Source: Symbiodinium natans (lineage: Eukaryota > Sar > Dinophyceae > Suessiales > Symbiodiniaceae). Taken from it: DNA of 64,000 bases. Positions 36,431-47,090 of the stretch are shown one piece after another (position 1 is the first letter of the stretch; the number at the start of each line of letters is the position of its first letter). The position numbers were made by a program, and so were the translations under genes. The stretch covers positions 530,001 through 594,000 of the forward strand of contig CAJNDS010002064.1 of NCBI GenBank assembly GCA_905221605.1. Reading direction: 5' to 3'. The notes beneath the pieces were generated by a model that was given only the letters and a program-made list of their open reading frames with translations, had not been told where the DNA came from and ran no database searches.

Positions 36431-36560
36431 TAAGGGGATGCTTCAGACCATCCCTGCACTGGAGGCTGCAAACATTCTCAAGACCTTGGGCGTCGTGGGT
36501 CTCATCGACCCCTTGGCCGGCAGCGGGTCCCAACCTCAGAAGCCCAAGGAGTTGTCCCAT
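36431..36560 (+). CDS. Weak candidate exon, unknown product
   Basis: The frame reads TIPALEAANILKTLGVVGLI followed by a Gly/Ser/Gln segment. The composition is protein-like but the ends are unclear and no family is recognised. Confidence 0.3.
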
Positions 36561-38896
36561 CTGAAGCCCTAAGCACCTAAGGGGGGGCTCTGCGTGATTC
36601 TGAGATGTTTCCTTCGCACAACTCCGGCCTTATGTATGCTCTGCTTAAGAAGTGCCATACTGGACCTTGGGGGGGGGAAGGGGAGTCCCAACTCTTCATC
36701 TTGCAGGGCCAAAAGTCAAAACCCATGGATGGGCAATGCTACACCCTGATACTCTGCACACAGCATGCAACGCTCTGTGTGTCGTAGGCTTTGAGGCTTG
36801 GGCGGTGGCCACCCTGATAAGTCCTGATGGATGCTGGTGGTCTTCATTTGTTCATCTTATAGGGGTCCTGACATCACAGGATGTCGGGACGGGGGCATGT
36901 TTCCCCTGAAGACAGGTTGCTGAAACACCCGCCCACTGAAGCCCTCACTTGAGGTGGCATGCCCTACTCTGGCAGGAGGCGCCTTAGCAAGGTCAGGTCA
37001 GGGATTAGGCTTTTACCAAGGCAGTTGGGCTCGTGTATTGCAGTGGGTGCAAGAGAGAGAAGTCGTTTGATACACTCTTTTTGAGAAGTACAACCCTTGG
37101 AACCCTGAGAAAGCTTCGGCTGTTCAGCTGTCGAATCGACGAGTTGCTTCGGGCTTCTTGCCTACTTCTGCACTTCAAAAGCACCGCCAAAGGGTCACAC
37201 GAAAGACCAAACCGGACCAAGCCAGGCAACGAGCTTTTGCCCACGAAGCCATTCTCAGCCTGGAGGTCGGTGGCCTTGCAGTGCTGGCCATGGACTCTTA
37301 TGCTGCCGATGCCTGAGACGGCCAAAGCCATTCGCTCCTTGCCACACGGGAGCCCAAAGCGAATTGTCCGTGCCCGGACGACCTGTTGAGCTGGCGAGGG
37401 GCTCAAGTGGGGTGAAGGACTCGTTGGCGGCCGGGCCGCTTTAGGATGCGATAGGTTTTGTGCTGCAGACAGTGACGTCGTGTGTTCCAGAGCTGACTTG
37501 GGGCGTCAGTGAAGCAATTCAAACAACAGTCAGATCCGCTGCCTGCGAAGCTTGCATTGTGTGCAAATACAGATCTATACACTTTAAACCACCCAAAGCC
37601 ACCGCAAAAGAACAAATGGAAACCTTGAAGCCTTGCAATGCCCGTGCACCTCTGAGACATGGCAGCTGTCTGTGCCGAACCCTTCCTACCATGCCCTGGA
37701 CAGAACGGCCTTAAAGAGTTTGAGAGCCCAAGCGCCACCCGAAGAAGGTGGAGCCGGCGTGGGCCGAGGTCTCGGTCGTCGAAGATTCGAGGACCTTGGG
37801 CTCCTTGCGTAAATTGGTGATGGGCGGGGCTAAAGGGCTCAAATGGCATGTTCACATGGCACCAACCTAGGAAAGCGCAGGGGAGCGACCTCTACAGGCC
37901 CTTCCAACTCCCCCCCCTCCCCTTGCCGGGAAAGCGCATGAAGCTCAGAGAGGACAGTGGCGTGGAACGTGCACCCTTCCGATCCCGCGAGGTCCATCCA
38001 GTGTTGCTGTTCCAGTCGCTGTTCCTAGCGGGAGCGTAGAACATAAGCAGCCGAAGTGTTGCTGAACACCTCAAGAACTCTATATCCAGGATGGCGAAGA
38101 ATGGCAAAGACTGCAGCTGGGGCTGGGGGTCTTTCGCTTGGGGAGGCCACACAGGCCGTTCAGGGCTTCAGGGCATTCGGCCCGACGAGGAAAGAGTTCA
38201 GAGCCATGCACTTGTTTCTGCCGTGTGTTGGACCTGCTTTGATGCAGTACCAGTAGGCTTGGTAGAAGTTATTAGTGTGAGGGGTGACGATTCTGTACTA
38301 CTGACTTTAGACCCTAACTTGTCCAAGAATTGCAGCAGTCTGCACATGATAAACAAAATTTCCGACACTCCCCAAAAGAATCCCTCCCATGTCAAATTTC
38401 CCGACTACACTGACTTTCATTTGCATCCAAAGATTACGAGGTGGGCGCTGCTCCTGAGCTGGCCCCCGCACAGTCCTGAAACCGTCGGCGCGGACCTAAG
38501 ACTCATGAATAGCAGCAGTTCCCGCAACTCCCTAGCGGCATCAGCCTTTGACGGCTGCCACATCTTGCACTGGATTGGAATATATGCATTGAGCCGGTCC
38601 AACTCGCAAAATATGAGACAAGCCTTGGCCGATTCAGCGAATAGTTTGCAAATGCTCTTCCCGGAGGGTCTGGATACAGGGAGCTCAACGATCCTTTCTC
38701 TGTATATACACATGTGTATATACACATGGAGGAGGTTACTGCATTATCTTTTGTCTCGAACACCAAATGTACTTCCAAAAGGAGGCTTGCCAAAAGGCCG
38801 CAAGCACCTTCAGAAGCTGAGACCTTCAAGAGCATCCTTATTCTAGGAACCTTCACAAGGGGGGCACTAGTTTTGGGAAACCCCATTCTCAAAAAG

Positions 38897-39015
38897 GTTA
38901 CGACCTGCTCGAGAAGTTTGAGGGCACCTACTTCCTTTACCTCGGGGAGCAGGCGAAGGCGCTTCCTGGAGAGTGTCAACCACACCTTGGGGATGCGAGA
39001 TGAACTTCAAAAGAG
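38897..39015 (+). CDS. Candidate exon ending at a GTAAGT array
   Basis: One frame reads GYDLLEKFEGTYFLYLGEQ, and another reads RFLESVNHTLGMRDELQKR up to the splice donor AGAG|GTAAGT. Both look protein-like, so a frame change or two adjoining exons are possible. A later candidate terminal exon on the same strand lies at 39856-39948. Confidence 0.35.
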
Positions 39016-39064
39016 GTAAGTGTAAGTGTAAGTGAAAGTGTAAGTGTAAGTGTAAGTGTAAGTG
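39016..39064 (+). repeat. (GTAAGT)8 hexamer array at a putative splice donor
   Basis: Eight tandem hexamers, seven perfect GTAAGT and one GAAAGT, start exactly at the putative donor. GTAAGT is the consensus 5' splice site. Confidence 0.9.
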
Positions 39065-39855
39065 GTCCATGTAAATGTACATTGTTGTAGTACATACCGT
39101 AGTCAGGATGAGCGACTTCTACCATCTGCCTCAAACCAATGACAGTATGTAACTGATACGTAGCTTGTGGTACAGGATCCCACGTGTAGGCTCGAGCCCT
39201 GGGCTCCAATACCCCTCGATTGAGGAATGGACAAGAAAGGCAAGCCCTAGAACAAAGGTTTAAACTGAGGGAGAGTCCTTCCGATTTAGGGGTGCCCACT
39301 GGGAAATCTGATAGTGTTGCCTTGGGCCGTTGGTGCAAGGCTTAGGCTTGTTGCCATGGCCACAGAGGACGGTGCCCTCAGTGTCGACACGGGTCTCACC
39401 GGAGGCACGGCCCGATCACCCAACTCCCCCAATAACCTTGCATCCCTAAGGAGAACACCCCTAGCCCTAGTCCTTCACAGATGAGCAACGCTCTTTTTTG
39501 CAATCCACCTTGGCATGATTACCCTCCATTCCAAACTGTCCACCCTGATGCCATTCTTCACTCACCTCCGCCGAAAGCCACAAGTGAACACCACTTTGAA
39601 ACCCTCTGCGACAGATCTGTGTGCTGGAAAATCTATAGGGGAGGGGTTCCCTCGACTCTTTCTCGAGATGTTCTAGTACACACACAGATATATATATATA
39701 TGTATTACGTAAATGATCTCGTTTGTCATTGTACCAGCATGCTTCATACGACTATGTTAGTTCATTTGTTGATGACTATGTGCTTGGCATGAAGTGCACA
39801 TTTAGTGGGTTGGTTTATGCACAGGGTGAAACAAATTCACCCTGCAATGAAACCC

Positions 39856-39948
39856 CCTTCTTGGAAAATTCCTGGAGAACCTCCGCCTCCGCCAAGCTGC
39901 TGGCCCTCCATTCAAAAACTTCGGCGCCTTCTACCCGCCCTTGTAAGG
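39856..39948 (+). CDS. Candidate C-terminal exon, unknown product
   Basis: The frame reads LENLRLRQAAGPPFKNFGAF then YPPL and ends in TAA. Codon use resembles the recognised exons. It may close the gene whose exons are sketched between 33.8 and 39 kb. Confidence 0.3.
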
Positions 39949-40546
39949 CGGGCCCAGTAGAAGCCCCTAAACATTGTTTCAACGATGCTTGAAAAAAAGA
40001 GAAAGAAATGCAGCTGGAGAGGCCAGGAGTTCCTCCGCCGCATAGCGGAGGCCTGGGGGATGGGGGGGCTCGGGGGAGGCTCAGGGTTTCTACAGGGTTT
40101 GTTGGACGAATGCAGGGTTCCGGTTCAGGAGAGTTTCTGTTTTAGTGCGGATTGAAGTAGGTTTTGTCGAACCATCAAAAAGCGTCAGCAAGCAATGGAC
40201 CTCCTCTGTTGCTCTTTTTAGGGGTTGGGGATGGGGGTCGAGCTTTATAAGACATCTGCATCGGCCCCACTTGAACTACAGCACACAGAGCCATTTTTAA
40301 CCCGCCCAGAAGGGGTCTGGATCCCTGCAGATTCAAAAGGTCCCTGAGCCTGAAGCCCCTGAAGCCCTCCAATCCATAGCCCCAAGCGCCAAGTTTGTGG
40401 GATCAAGAGAGCGGTTGGAGTTGGAGGGCCGCGCTCGTCAAAAACCCTGATATGACTGAGCACTTATCCATACTCCCCAGAATCATCACAGCCACTTCCG
40501 GACATGGCTGCCTTTGCGGACCTCCACTTCTCCGCAGGCCCTTGTA

Positions 40547-41539
40547 ATGAGCCAGAAACACAATGCAGCTTTGGCCGGGCTCGCTGTTTCCCCCTCTGGC
40601 GCCCTGTTACCTGACCCAGCTTGTTGGGCGGGCTTTCGCTATGACCAGTGCTGCGGAAAAGCATTCGGGCCAGCTGGGAACTTAGAGTGCTGGAATGCCA
40701 CCTTCACTCCAGAGAGGTGTTGCGTGAAAGAGCGGCTGCTGCAGGCCAGCAAAACACCATGCCAGTGCTGCAACCGGAGCCATCTGAACCCCGTCGGCTC
40801 CATCAGCGAGGTGGTCGAGAAGCTTGGTGTTTTGGTGTTCTTCGATGCGCTGACGCTCAGCGCAGGCTGGCTTCGCAAGGCCTACCCGCGTTGGGAGCCA
40901 CGCACCTTCAGCGTCTTCCAGCGCTTCGCAAGAGGAACTGTATTGGATGTAGGTGCCTGGATCGGTGTCACGGCGATTTGGGAGGCAAACATTGCAGAGC
41001 ACGTCTTTGCCGTGGAGCCGACGCCGACTTCTGTTTGCGAGCTAAGGGCCAACCTGAATGTCAATCCAGCTCGCGTGTCTCGCCGTGTCACCATCATCCA
41101 CGGCGCACTTCACAACGAGAGTGGGAGCATCATGATACTGAATCGGGGGCCTCATGCAGATAACCGGCCGTACTATGGCCCATCGCGCCCACTACTCGCC
41201 CGCGTTCCGGCCTTCACGATTGAGACCTTGCTCCTTCAGTACCCGAGACTTCGCGAGGTCTCCTTTGTGAAGATTGACGTTGAAGGGCATGAGCTCGCAC
41301 TCGTACCGGCGATGCGGTTCTTCTTCAAAGAGTACAAGCCCGTGGTCTTTTTGTCTTTGCATCCAAAGTTTATCGGGGATCGGCTTGTTCGCAGAGTTGC
41401 CACGGCTATGAGGGGAATTTTCCCATACCTTTACGAGGCAGATATGAAGACGCCCTTCAACACTCGACGCTTCACTTTCTTCGGCAGTGTCGAAGATCAC
41501 TTCGGCACAGACTTGTTGGCCACGTGGCACCCCTTGTGA
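40547..41539 (+). CDS. FkbM-family (Methyltransf_21) methyltransferase with Cys-rich N-terminus
   Basis: Predicted SAM-dependent methyltransferase of about 330 aa. The SAM motif is VLDVGAWIGVTA, followed by VFAVEPTP (acidic end of strand 2) and VSFVKIDVEGHELAL, the hallmark KIDVEG of the FkbM family. The N-terminal 80 residues are Cys-rich (CWAGFRYDQCC, ECWNATFTPERCC, CQCC), suggesting disulfides in a lumenal or extracellular protein. The first ATG is 40547. A CAG acceptor at 40535-40537 opens the same frame, so this may instead be the last exon of a longer gene with an upstream signal or anchor exon. It lies 1.8 kb upstream of the epimerase and glycosyltransferase genes on the same strand. 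FkbM enzymes often O-methylate sugars; the substrate here is unknown. Confidence 0.8.
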   Translation: MSQKHNAALAGLAVSPSGALLPDPACWAGFRYDQCCGKAFGPAGNLECWNATFTPERCCVKERLLQASKTPCQCCNRSHLNPVGSISEVVEKLGVLVFFDALTLSAGWLRKAYPRWEPRTFSVFQRFARGTVLDVGAWIGVTAIWEANIAEHVFAVEPTPTSVCELRANLNVNPARVSRRVTIIHGALHNESGSIMILNRGPHADNRPYYGPSRPLLARVPAFTIETLLLQYPRLREVSFVKIDVEGHELALVPAMRFFFKEYKPVVFLSLHPKFIGDRLVRRVATAMRGIFPYLYEADMKTPFNTRRFTFFGSVEDHFGTDLLATWHPL

Positions 41540-42000
41540 CGATCTGCTTGGGATCTCGGATAACGTCGGCTCGCGACTCGATGAGCATCCATGGACTGAA
41601 AGCTCTGAATGAAGCAGAGATGGACACCCAGTAGACGCCTGCACCACATGCCTGCGCCGCTCAGCCGCTCAGCCATCGGCACAGGTTCCCTTGGTGGCAC
41701 GCCTTCCATCGCGAGCGTCGGGCCCCAGATGTGGACTGCAGAATACCCCGCGTCAATTGCCCATGGCAGCGACAGTAGCTTACAGGGAGGGGGAGGGAGG
41801 AGGATCCTCAGCGAGAACTCGGTAAAATGTGTGAGAGAGACACGCCGAGAGACTCGTCCCCCATCTGAGAGACCCATCGAGTATACAATATAAGCCTGAA
41901 GAAGAAACCCTAAGAGCACCACGAAAATCTGCAGAGGCCATCGCTCCATCCCCTAAGTCCCGCAAAGGCCGAAGTCCTTCGATCCTCCCCTAGCTGCCCT

Positions 42001-42053
42001 ATAGCTTTAGGAGCTTTAGGAGCTTTAGGAGCTTTAGGAGCTTTAGGAGCTTT
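42001..42053. repeat. 9-bp tandem repeat, TTTAGGAGC x 6
   Basis: Six near-identical 9-bp units. Confidence 0.9.
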
Positions 42054-43106
42054 AGGGTCGAGGCTCCCCAGAAACAACCGGAACATAGGCTTCGAGAATT
42101 CGAGAAGGAGCGTCTTAAGCGTTGATATGGGTTGGAGTTGAGGTGAGAAAGGACAACGGGGCACGACCCGAATTCCCGCTGGCATATCGAGCCAAACAAA
42201 TGCCTGAGGTACAACCCTTCTGTGGAGGGGCCCTCCTGTTTTGCTAACTGCATCCCGCGAAGCCGCTGTTTGGTCTCTCCTGGCAGGACTGGGAGCTTGT
42301 CCAAGCTTGGCAGATCCCGAAATGGCAGAGGGCCCCAGATGTGCCCCCTTGCACACCAGCATGAGGGTTTAGGGTTTAAGGCTAGGGGTTTATCAGGTTT
42401 AGGGCCCTGAATCCTGAAATCTGCAGGCAGCCTCCTAAGCTCGCACGGCCTTCATGAGACGAGGTCGGTGTCGGGTGTGGGTGGTGGCGGGTTGTCCATT
42501 GAAGCTGGGAGGTTCGAATTGGCCGCAGTTCTGCATTCTCGGACTTCCAAGCCCTAAGCCGACAACCAAGCGCACCGCAGAGCTGCGGAGCCAAGGCCTG
42601 GATTTGCAGACGACTTGAAGCTCTATCGGCGGCGGAAAAGGGCAAAGAAAAAAGGTTGCTGACAGGCACAGGGTTTGAGGGGAGGAAAGCTGCGCCATTG
42701 AGGCTACGTAGGGGGCCCCTACGTAGGCGTCGGCGCTGATGCTCACAAGTGTGTGGCTGGCGCAAGGAAACACCAGGGTATGCCAGGCAACGAATAGGCG
42801 ACCTAGCAAAAAATGGACGAGCAGACTGACATGGGAACAGCGCCACCATGCCTGCCAGACTGGAACAAGCAGTGTTGCGCAACTCACGCACAGACCCTCG
42901 CTCCGTGCGGTATTCCACCCCGGCTCCTTGAATCACAGGAATGTACAAGACCGACTAGAAGACTGCTGCTGGGTTTTTAACAGCAGCAGCAGGTTAGAAT
43001 TATCACAATTATTGTGATTTTGGACACATGTGTTGTCAACTGAAGGAGTGCGGACAGTATCACATATAGGCCGAGCACAGCCTGCAGATCGGTCCGCTGT
43101 ACACAC

Positions 43107-43330
43107 ATATATATATATATAGAATTTTATATATATATATATATATATATAGAAATATAGAGAGATGTATATATATATATAGACATATATATATACACAT
43201 CTATATATATATATATTGGATTTTGGGATTTTGGGATTTTTGGACTTTTGGGTTTTTGGACTTTTGGACTTCTTTTTCCATTTCGCGGTTGGTCCATTGG
43301 GGAGGGGGGGGGGGGGTGAGCATATAAATA
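43107..43330. repeat. TA microsatellites and G run upstream of the epimerase gene
   Basis: Several TA tracts, a T/G-rich degenerate repeat and a G run of about 14 end about 40 bp before the epimerase ATG, in the position where a promoter or leader would lie. Confidence 0.7.
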
Positions 43331-43366
43331 CATATAATACATATCCACATAGCGCAAAGTCTTGCC

Positions 43367-45366
43367 ATGTCTGCTGATCCCGTGCGTGTCGGTGCTGTAG
43401 ACGATGTGGAGGATGCGGAGGAGGAAGAGCAGGCGAGCTTCTTGGGGGCGAGTTCTGGGAAGGTCGGCATGCCAAAATCTCTGGATGTGGATGACGGTGC
43501 AGGTGAGGAGGGTCCAGGAGTCGCCTCCTGCAGGATCTTTCATCTCATTTGCTGTGGTCTCTTGAGTATGGCGGTGGGCTTCATGGGGGCCAAGTTCCTG
43601 AGGGGCAGGCAGGATCCCTTTACTCCCGTGTCCGTGGCGTGCCCTGTGCGGGAGCCGAGATCACCAGCATCAGTGAGGCTACCAGGCCCTGGAATGGTGG
43701 AGCTCGTGGGATTCAACCGCGCATGGTTGGCAGGAAACGGGGAGTACGAGGACCCCATTGTGGTCACCGGGGGTGCCGGCTACATCGGAAGCCACATGAG
43801 CTTGATGTTGCTGGAAAGAGGCTTCGACGTCGTGATCGTGGACAACTTATCGCGTGGAAGCATGCTGGCGGTTAAAGTCCTCCAAGCCGAGGCCTGCAAG
43901 CTTTCACGATCCATCGCCTTTGTGAATCTCGACTTGGGGAATCATGACCAAGTCACCGAGCTCTTGCAGCGCATTCAGCCCAGAGCAGTCTTGCACTTTG
44001 CGGGCAATGCTTATGCCTCCGAGTCCATGGAGAAGCCACTCCTGTACTACCAGAACGTCACGGAAAACACGCTGTCACTGCTTCGGGCCATGGCAAAGGC
44101 ACAGGTCACAAATCTAGTCTTCTCGTCCAGCTGCGCAACCTACGGCCGCGCTCTCAGTTGGCATATATGAGCTCCACATCATCTGCACGCCCGCGTTTGT
44201 GCATCCGAGACCCTTAGGCTGTCATCGGCCTTCATGAAGTTGCATGCCCTGGCTGAGGCAACCCACCGCAGGTGCCGGTCACCGAAACGGTCGAGCAGAA
44301 GCCCATCAGCATCTACGGACACAGCAAGCTGATGGCGGAGAAGATGATCAAGGCCTGGGCAAGTCGCGAAGGATCCAACTGTGCCACCATCTTCCGCTAC
44401 TTCAACGTCTATGGCGCAGACCTTCAGTCGCCAGTTTTGAGCAGAGAGCAAGGCTTGGTCCAGCGATTTTGCTGTAGTACAAGCTTGGGATGCTCCCAAC
44501 CTTCTACTACCATGGGGGGGATTATTTCTGGGGGGGTTCTATATAATCCCCGTAAGCTCCTTATATTAAGGACTGTTAGTATATAAGGGAAACAACCCAA
44601 AGCTGTAGCAGAGGTGGAGAGGCCAGCCCTAAGCCCGAAGCCGAGCTGAGGTCGAGACTTGGCCCTGTGCTGCGAGGCCCGGGTTTAGGGTTTAGGGTTT
44701 AGGGTTTAGGGTTTAGGGTTTAGGGTTTAGGGTTTAGGGTTTAGGGTTTAGGGTTTAGGGTTTAGGGTTTAGGGTTTAGGGTTTAGGGTCATGTGCCTCC
44801 TTCTGCCTCCCCCTTTTGCATCACATTAGTGCCTCCTGCGTCTCTCTTTTCGTGGGCTATAAGCCCCAAACCCTAAGCCATTTCGCCAGCGTGAGAGTCG
44901 AAACCCTAAACATCCCTAAAATCCCGAAAATCCCTAAACCCCAAACTATCCCAAACTCCTAGACTCTTCCTCTTCTCCCTTACCAGGCCCAAAGTTGGCG
45001 CAGTACGGGCGGCTGCCGGATGTCCTCGTCGAAGCGGCCCTGGGCTTGCGGAGCTCCGTCCCTATCTTCGGGGCAGAAGCTCGGAGAGCGAAAGGGCACC
45101 AGGCTAATGATAACACAGCAATGCTTTAGAGTACTAGGATAAAAATGTGAGTAACATGTTCTTATATTTTAATACTATAATGCTTCTGCACCATTAGAAT
45201 GTAATGGTATGATGCTATAACAAAATGAGGCGCCTTAAGGGCACGACCCAAGGCTTTGTTGTGCTGAGTGGATGCTTTTCTGTTGTCGATCTTTTCAAAG
45301 CTCTTCCGGAGGCCCCTCCTGCTGACTACCCTCGTCTGTTGCTCTCCTTCTTCTGGCTCTCAGCCG

Positions 45367-45398
<32 letters not shown>

Positions 45399-46145
45399 GT
45401 CTCTCTCTTTGGCACATGAATGGTCCGGTGTGTAAAGTTCTGTTTTCCAAGTGCCAGATTCCAATGTGCATGTACAGCGACGCGACCACCGATCCTCAAG
45501 CGGCATGCCGGAGCATGTTCGCCAAGTTCCTTCCTCTTGAAACTTGTCGGGGCAACCTTGTCTTAAGCCAAGGACCTGAAAACACGGGATGGGACCGCGG
45601 AGCGCGATTACATTCATGTCTGGGATCTCGTGCATGCCCACATGGATGCCCTTGCTGCAATGATGTTGGCAGGTGCGCAGGGAGATGCGTGCGTGTCAGA
45701 TGTGTACAACCTCGGAACTGGGACACCTGTCTCAGTTCAGCAAATGCTCTCCGCCACGAAGGCCCTGTTCCCAGAAGCAAAGTTCACGGTGGAGGTCAAG
45801 CCGCTCCGATCGGGTGACCCAGTCTCCGTTTATGCGGACCCCCGCAAGGCACTCGCCAAATTCGGATGGCGGGCACAGATTCAGAACACCACCGAAGCGT
45901 TGCAGACCTCTGTACGCTTTCTGCAGAAACATGCCTCCTATTTTCATCTCGCCCTCGGTGACATGAAGACTCTGCCCGATGTCCGGGTGCCAAGTACGGC
46001 TCCGACAGCTCCGACTCCGGGGATGGTGGCACCGGCGACTCCTTCACTTCCTGCGGCTTCTCCAGCCACTCCGGCTCCTTCCGCTCCAGGTGCCTCGGCG
46101 ACACGCGCAGAGTTAGTTATGCCGCTTAGTTGCCTTCGTCAGTGA
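43367..46145 (+). CDS. Membrane-anchored UDP-glucose 4-epimerase (GalE type), five exons
   Basis: Interconverts UDP-glucose and UDP-galactose using bound NAD. Exons: 43367-44149, 44272-44426, 44651-44676 (26 nt), 44987-45075 or 45078, and 45573 onward. All phases agree. Exon 1 has an acidic cytosolic tail, a signal-anchor helix (residues about 56-77) and the NAD motif TGGAGYIGSH (about 134-143). SSSCATYG supplies the catalytic Ser, YGHSK the Tyr/Lys pair, and RYFNVYGADLQ|SRLGPVLRG the next block. Exon 5 has TRDGTAERDYIHVWDL and VYNLGTGTPVSV, then a Pro/Ala/Thr-rich tail. Donors are GC, GT, GC, then GC or GA. The frame stops at 46145, but a 57-bp GT-AG intron (46112-46168) would join it in frame to the glycosyltransferase downstream. 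The anchor suggests Golgi rather than the usual cytosolic location. Confidence 0.85.
44681..44790 (+). repeat. Telomere-like (TTTAGGG)n array in an epimerase intron
   Basis: About fifteen perfect units begin four bases after the start of the intron following the 26-nt exon. Confidence 0.95.
45368..45410. repeat. (CT)n microsatellite in an epimerase intron
   Basis: CT tract with TTCTCG and GTCTCT interruptions, lying between exons 4 and 5. Confidence 0.8.
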
Positions 46146-46168
46146 AAAGCAATTTCAGGTGAGTACAG

Positions 46169-47090
46169 ATCACGCTATGCAGAGCCAGCCAATCCGTGGC
46201 AAGCTGGTGACATGCCGAACGCGACGCTCAATTCCACACCCTGGGTGGTTCATCGCTTCTCCGACCCCTTGGCGTCTCCGCGCATGTGCATTCAGGTCCT
46301 CACCATCCCATCGGTGAAGAAAGGGTACCTCTACTGGTCCTTCTTCATCCTGCGCGAGTATGCCAGGAGAAATGGTTATGATCTCTATGCCTTGACCACC
46401 AAGATGAACGAGACTCGGCCGCCCTCCTGGCTCAAGATCCGGAGTGCGCAGGCCATCATTCGAAGCAACACTGGCTGCGACTACCTATTCTGGATAGATG
46501 GGGATGCCATCATTATGAACTTCAGCTTTCGGCTGGAAAACATCATAGGCTACAATGGCAATAAGGATGTGGATGTGGTAGTGTCGGGCGACACGGTTGC
46601 CATTAATGCAGCCATGGGGCTTTGGAAGATGACACCCTGGGCATACAGTTTTTTGGAGGACATGTGGAATATTGGTGATGTGAAGCTCTGGGAAACTGGC
46701 GCCATTGCCATTCTTATCGCTGGCTGCAAGCCATCGGACCCGGTGAACGTGAAGCGTGCTTGCTACGAACACTCGGACAAGGGCTGGAGGAACGGGACCT
46801 TTGCAAAGCACTTGAAGCTTGCTGAGCCTTGGGCTGTGCAGGAGATGCTGGTCAACAAAACTCTTTCTGACCATATGGCCTGGGTGCCCAAGCGCCTCAT
46901 CAACAGCTATCCCAAAGGTCTCTTCGGTGGTATGTTTGACAGAGCAACAAGCCCAGACTTTCTCGCACACTTTGTGGCTGGGGGTAAAAACCAAATTGAG
47001 ACCTGGGCCAAAGATTCCATAGCGAGGAACAAGCTCCTCCCTGATCCTAGTGTTCCGCTGTGGCCTCCCGACCCGCCTAATCGCGTCTGA
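46169..47090 (+). CDS. GT34-type (GMA12/MNN10) glycosyltransferase domain
   Basis: Transfers a sugar from a nucleotide donor, typically galactose, mannose or xylose in this family. The 292-residue frame from ATG 46212 has YDLYALT, a metal-binding DxD in DYLFWIDGDAIIMN (residues 96-98), INAAMGLWKMTPWAYSFLEDMW, and the C-terminal FLAHFVAGGKN, all in the family order. There is no signal peptide or anchor on this frame. A lumenal enzyme of this type normally has one, which supports joining to the anchored epimerase upstream. The reading frame stays open back to a CAG acceptor at 46166-46168. If it is a separate gene it starts at 46212, only 66 bp after the epimerase stop. Confidence 0.8.

Larger units (their letters stand above)
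41540..43366. other. Intergenic, no gene recognised
   Basis: Contents are a 9-bp tandem repeat (42001-42053), a short TTTAGGG-like stretch (42364-42403), TA microsatellites (43107-43215), a TTTTGGGA/TTTTGGAC stretch (43216-43270) and a G run (43303-43316) preceded by GGTTGGTCCATTGGGG. The last resembles the end of the 951-4420 element. Confidence 0.5.

Noticed and set aside
44681-44790. True chromosome end
   Set aside because: The TTTAGGG array is short, internal and lies inside a coding gene's intron, as do others in both orientations.
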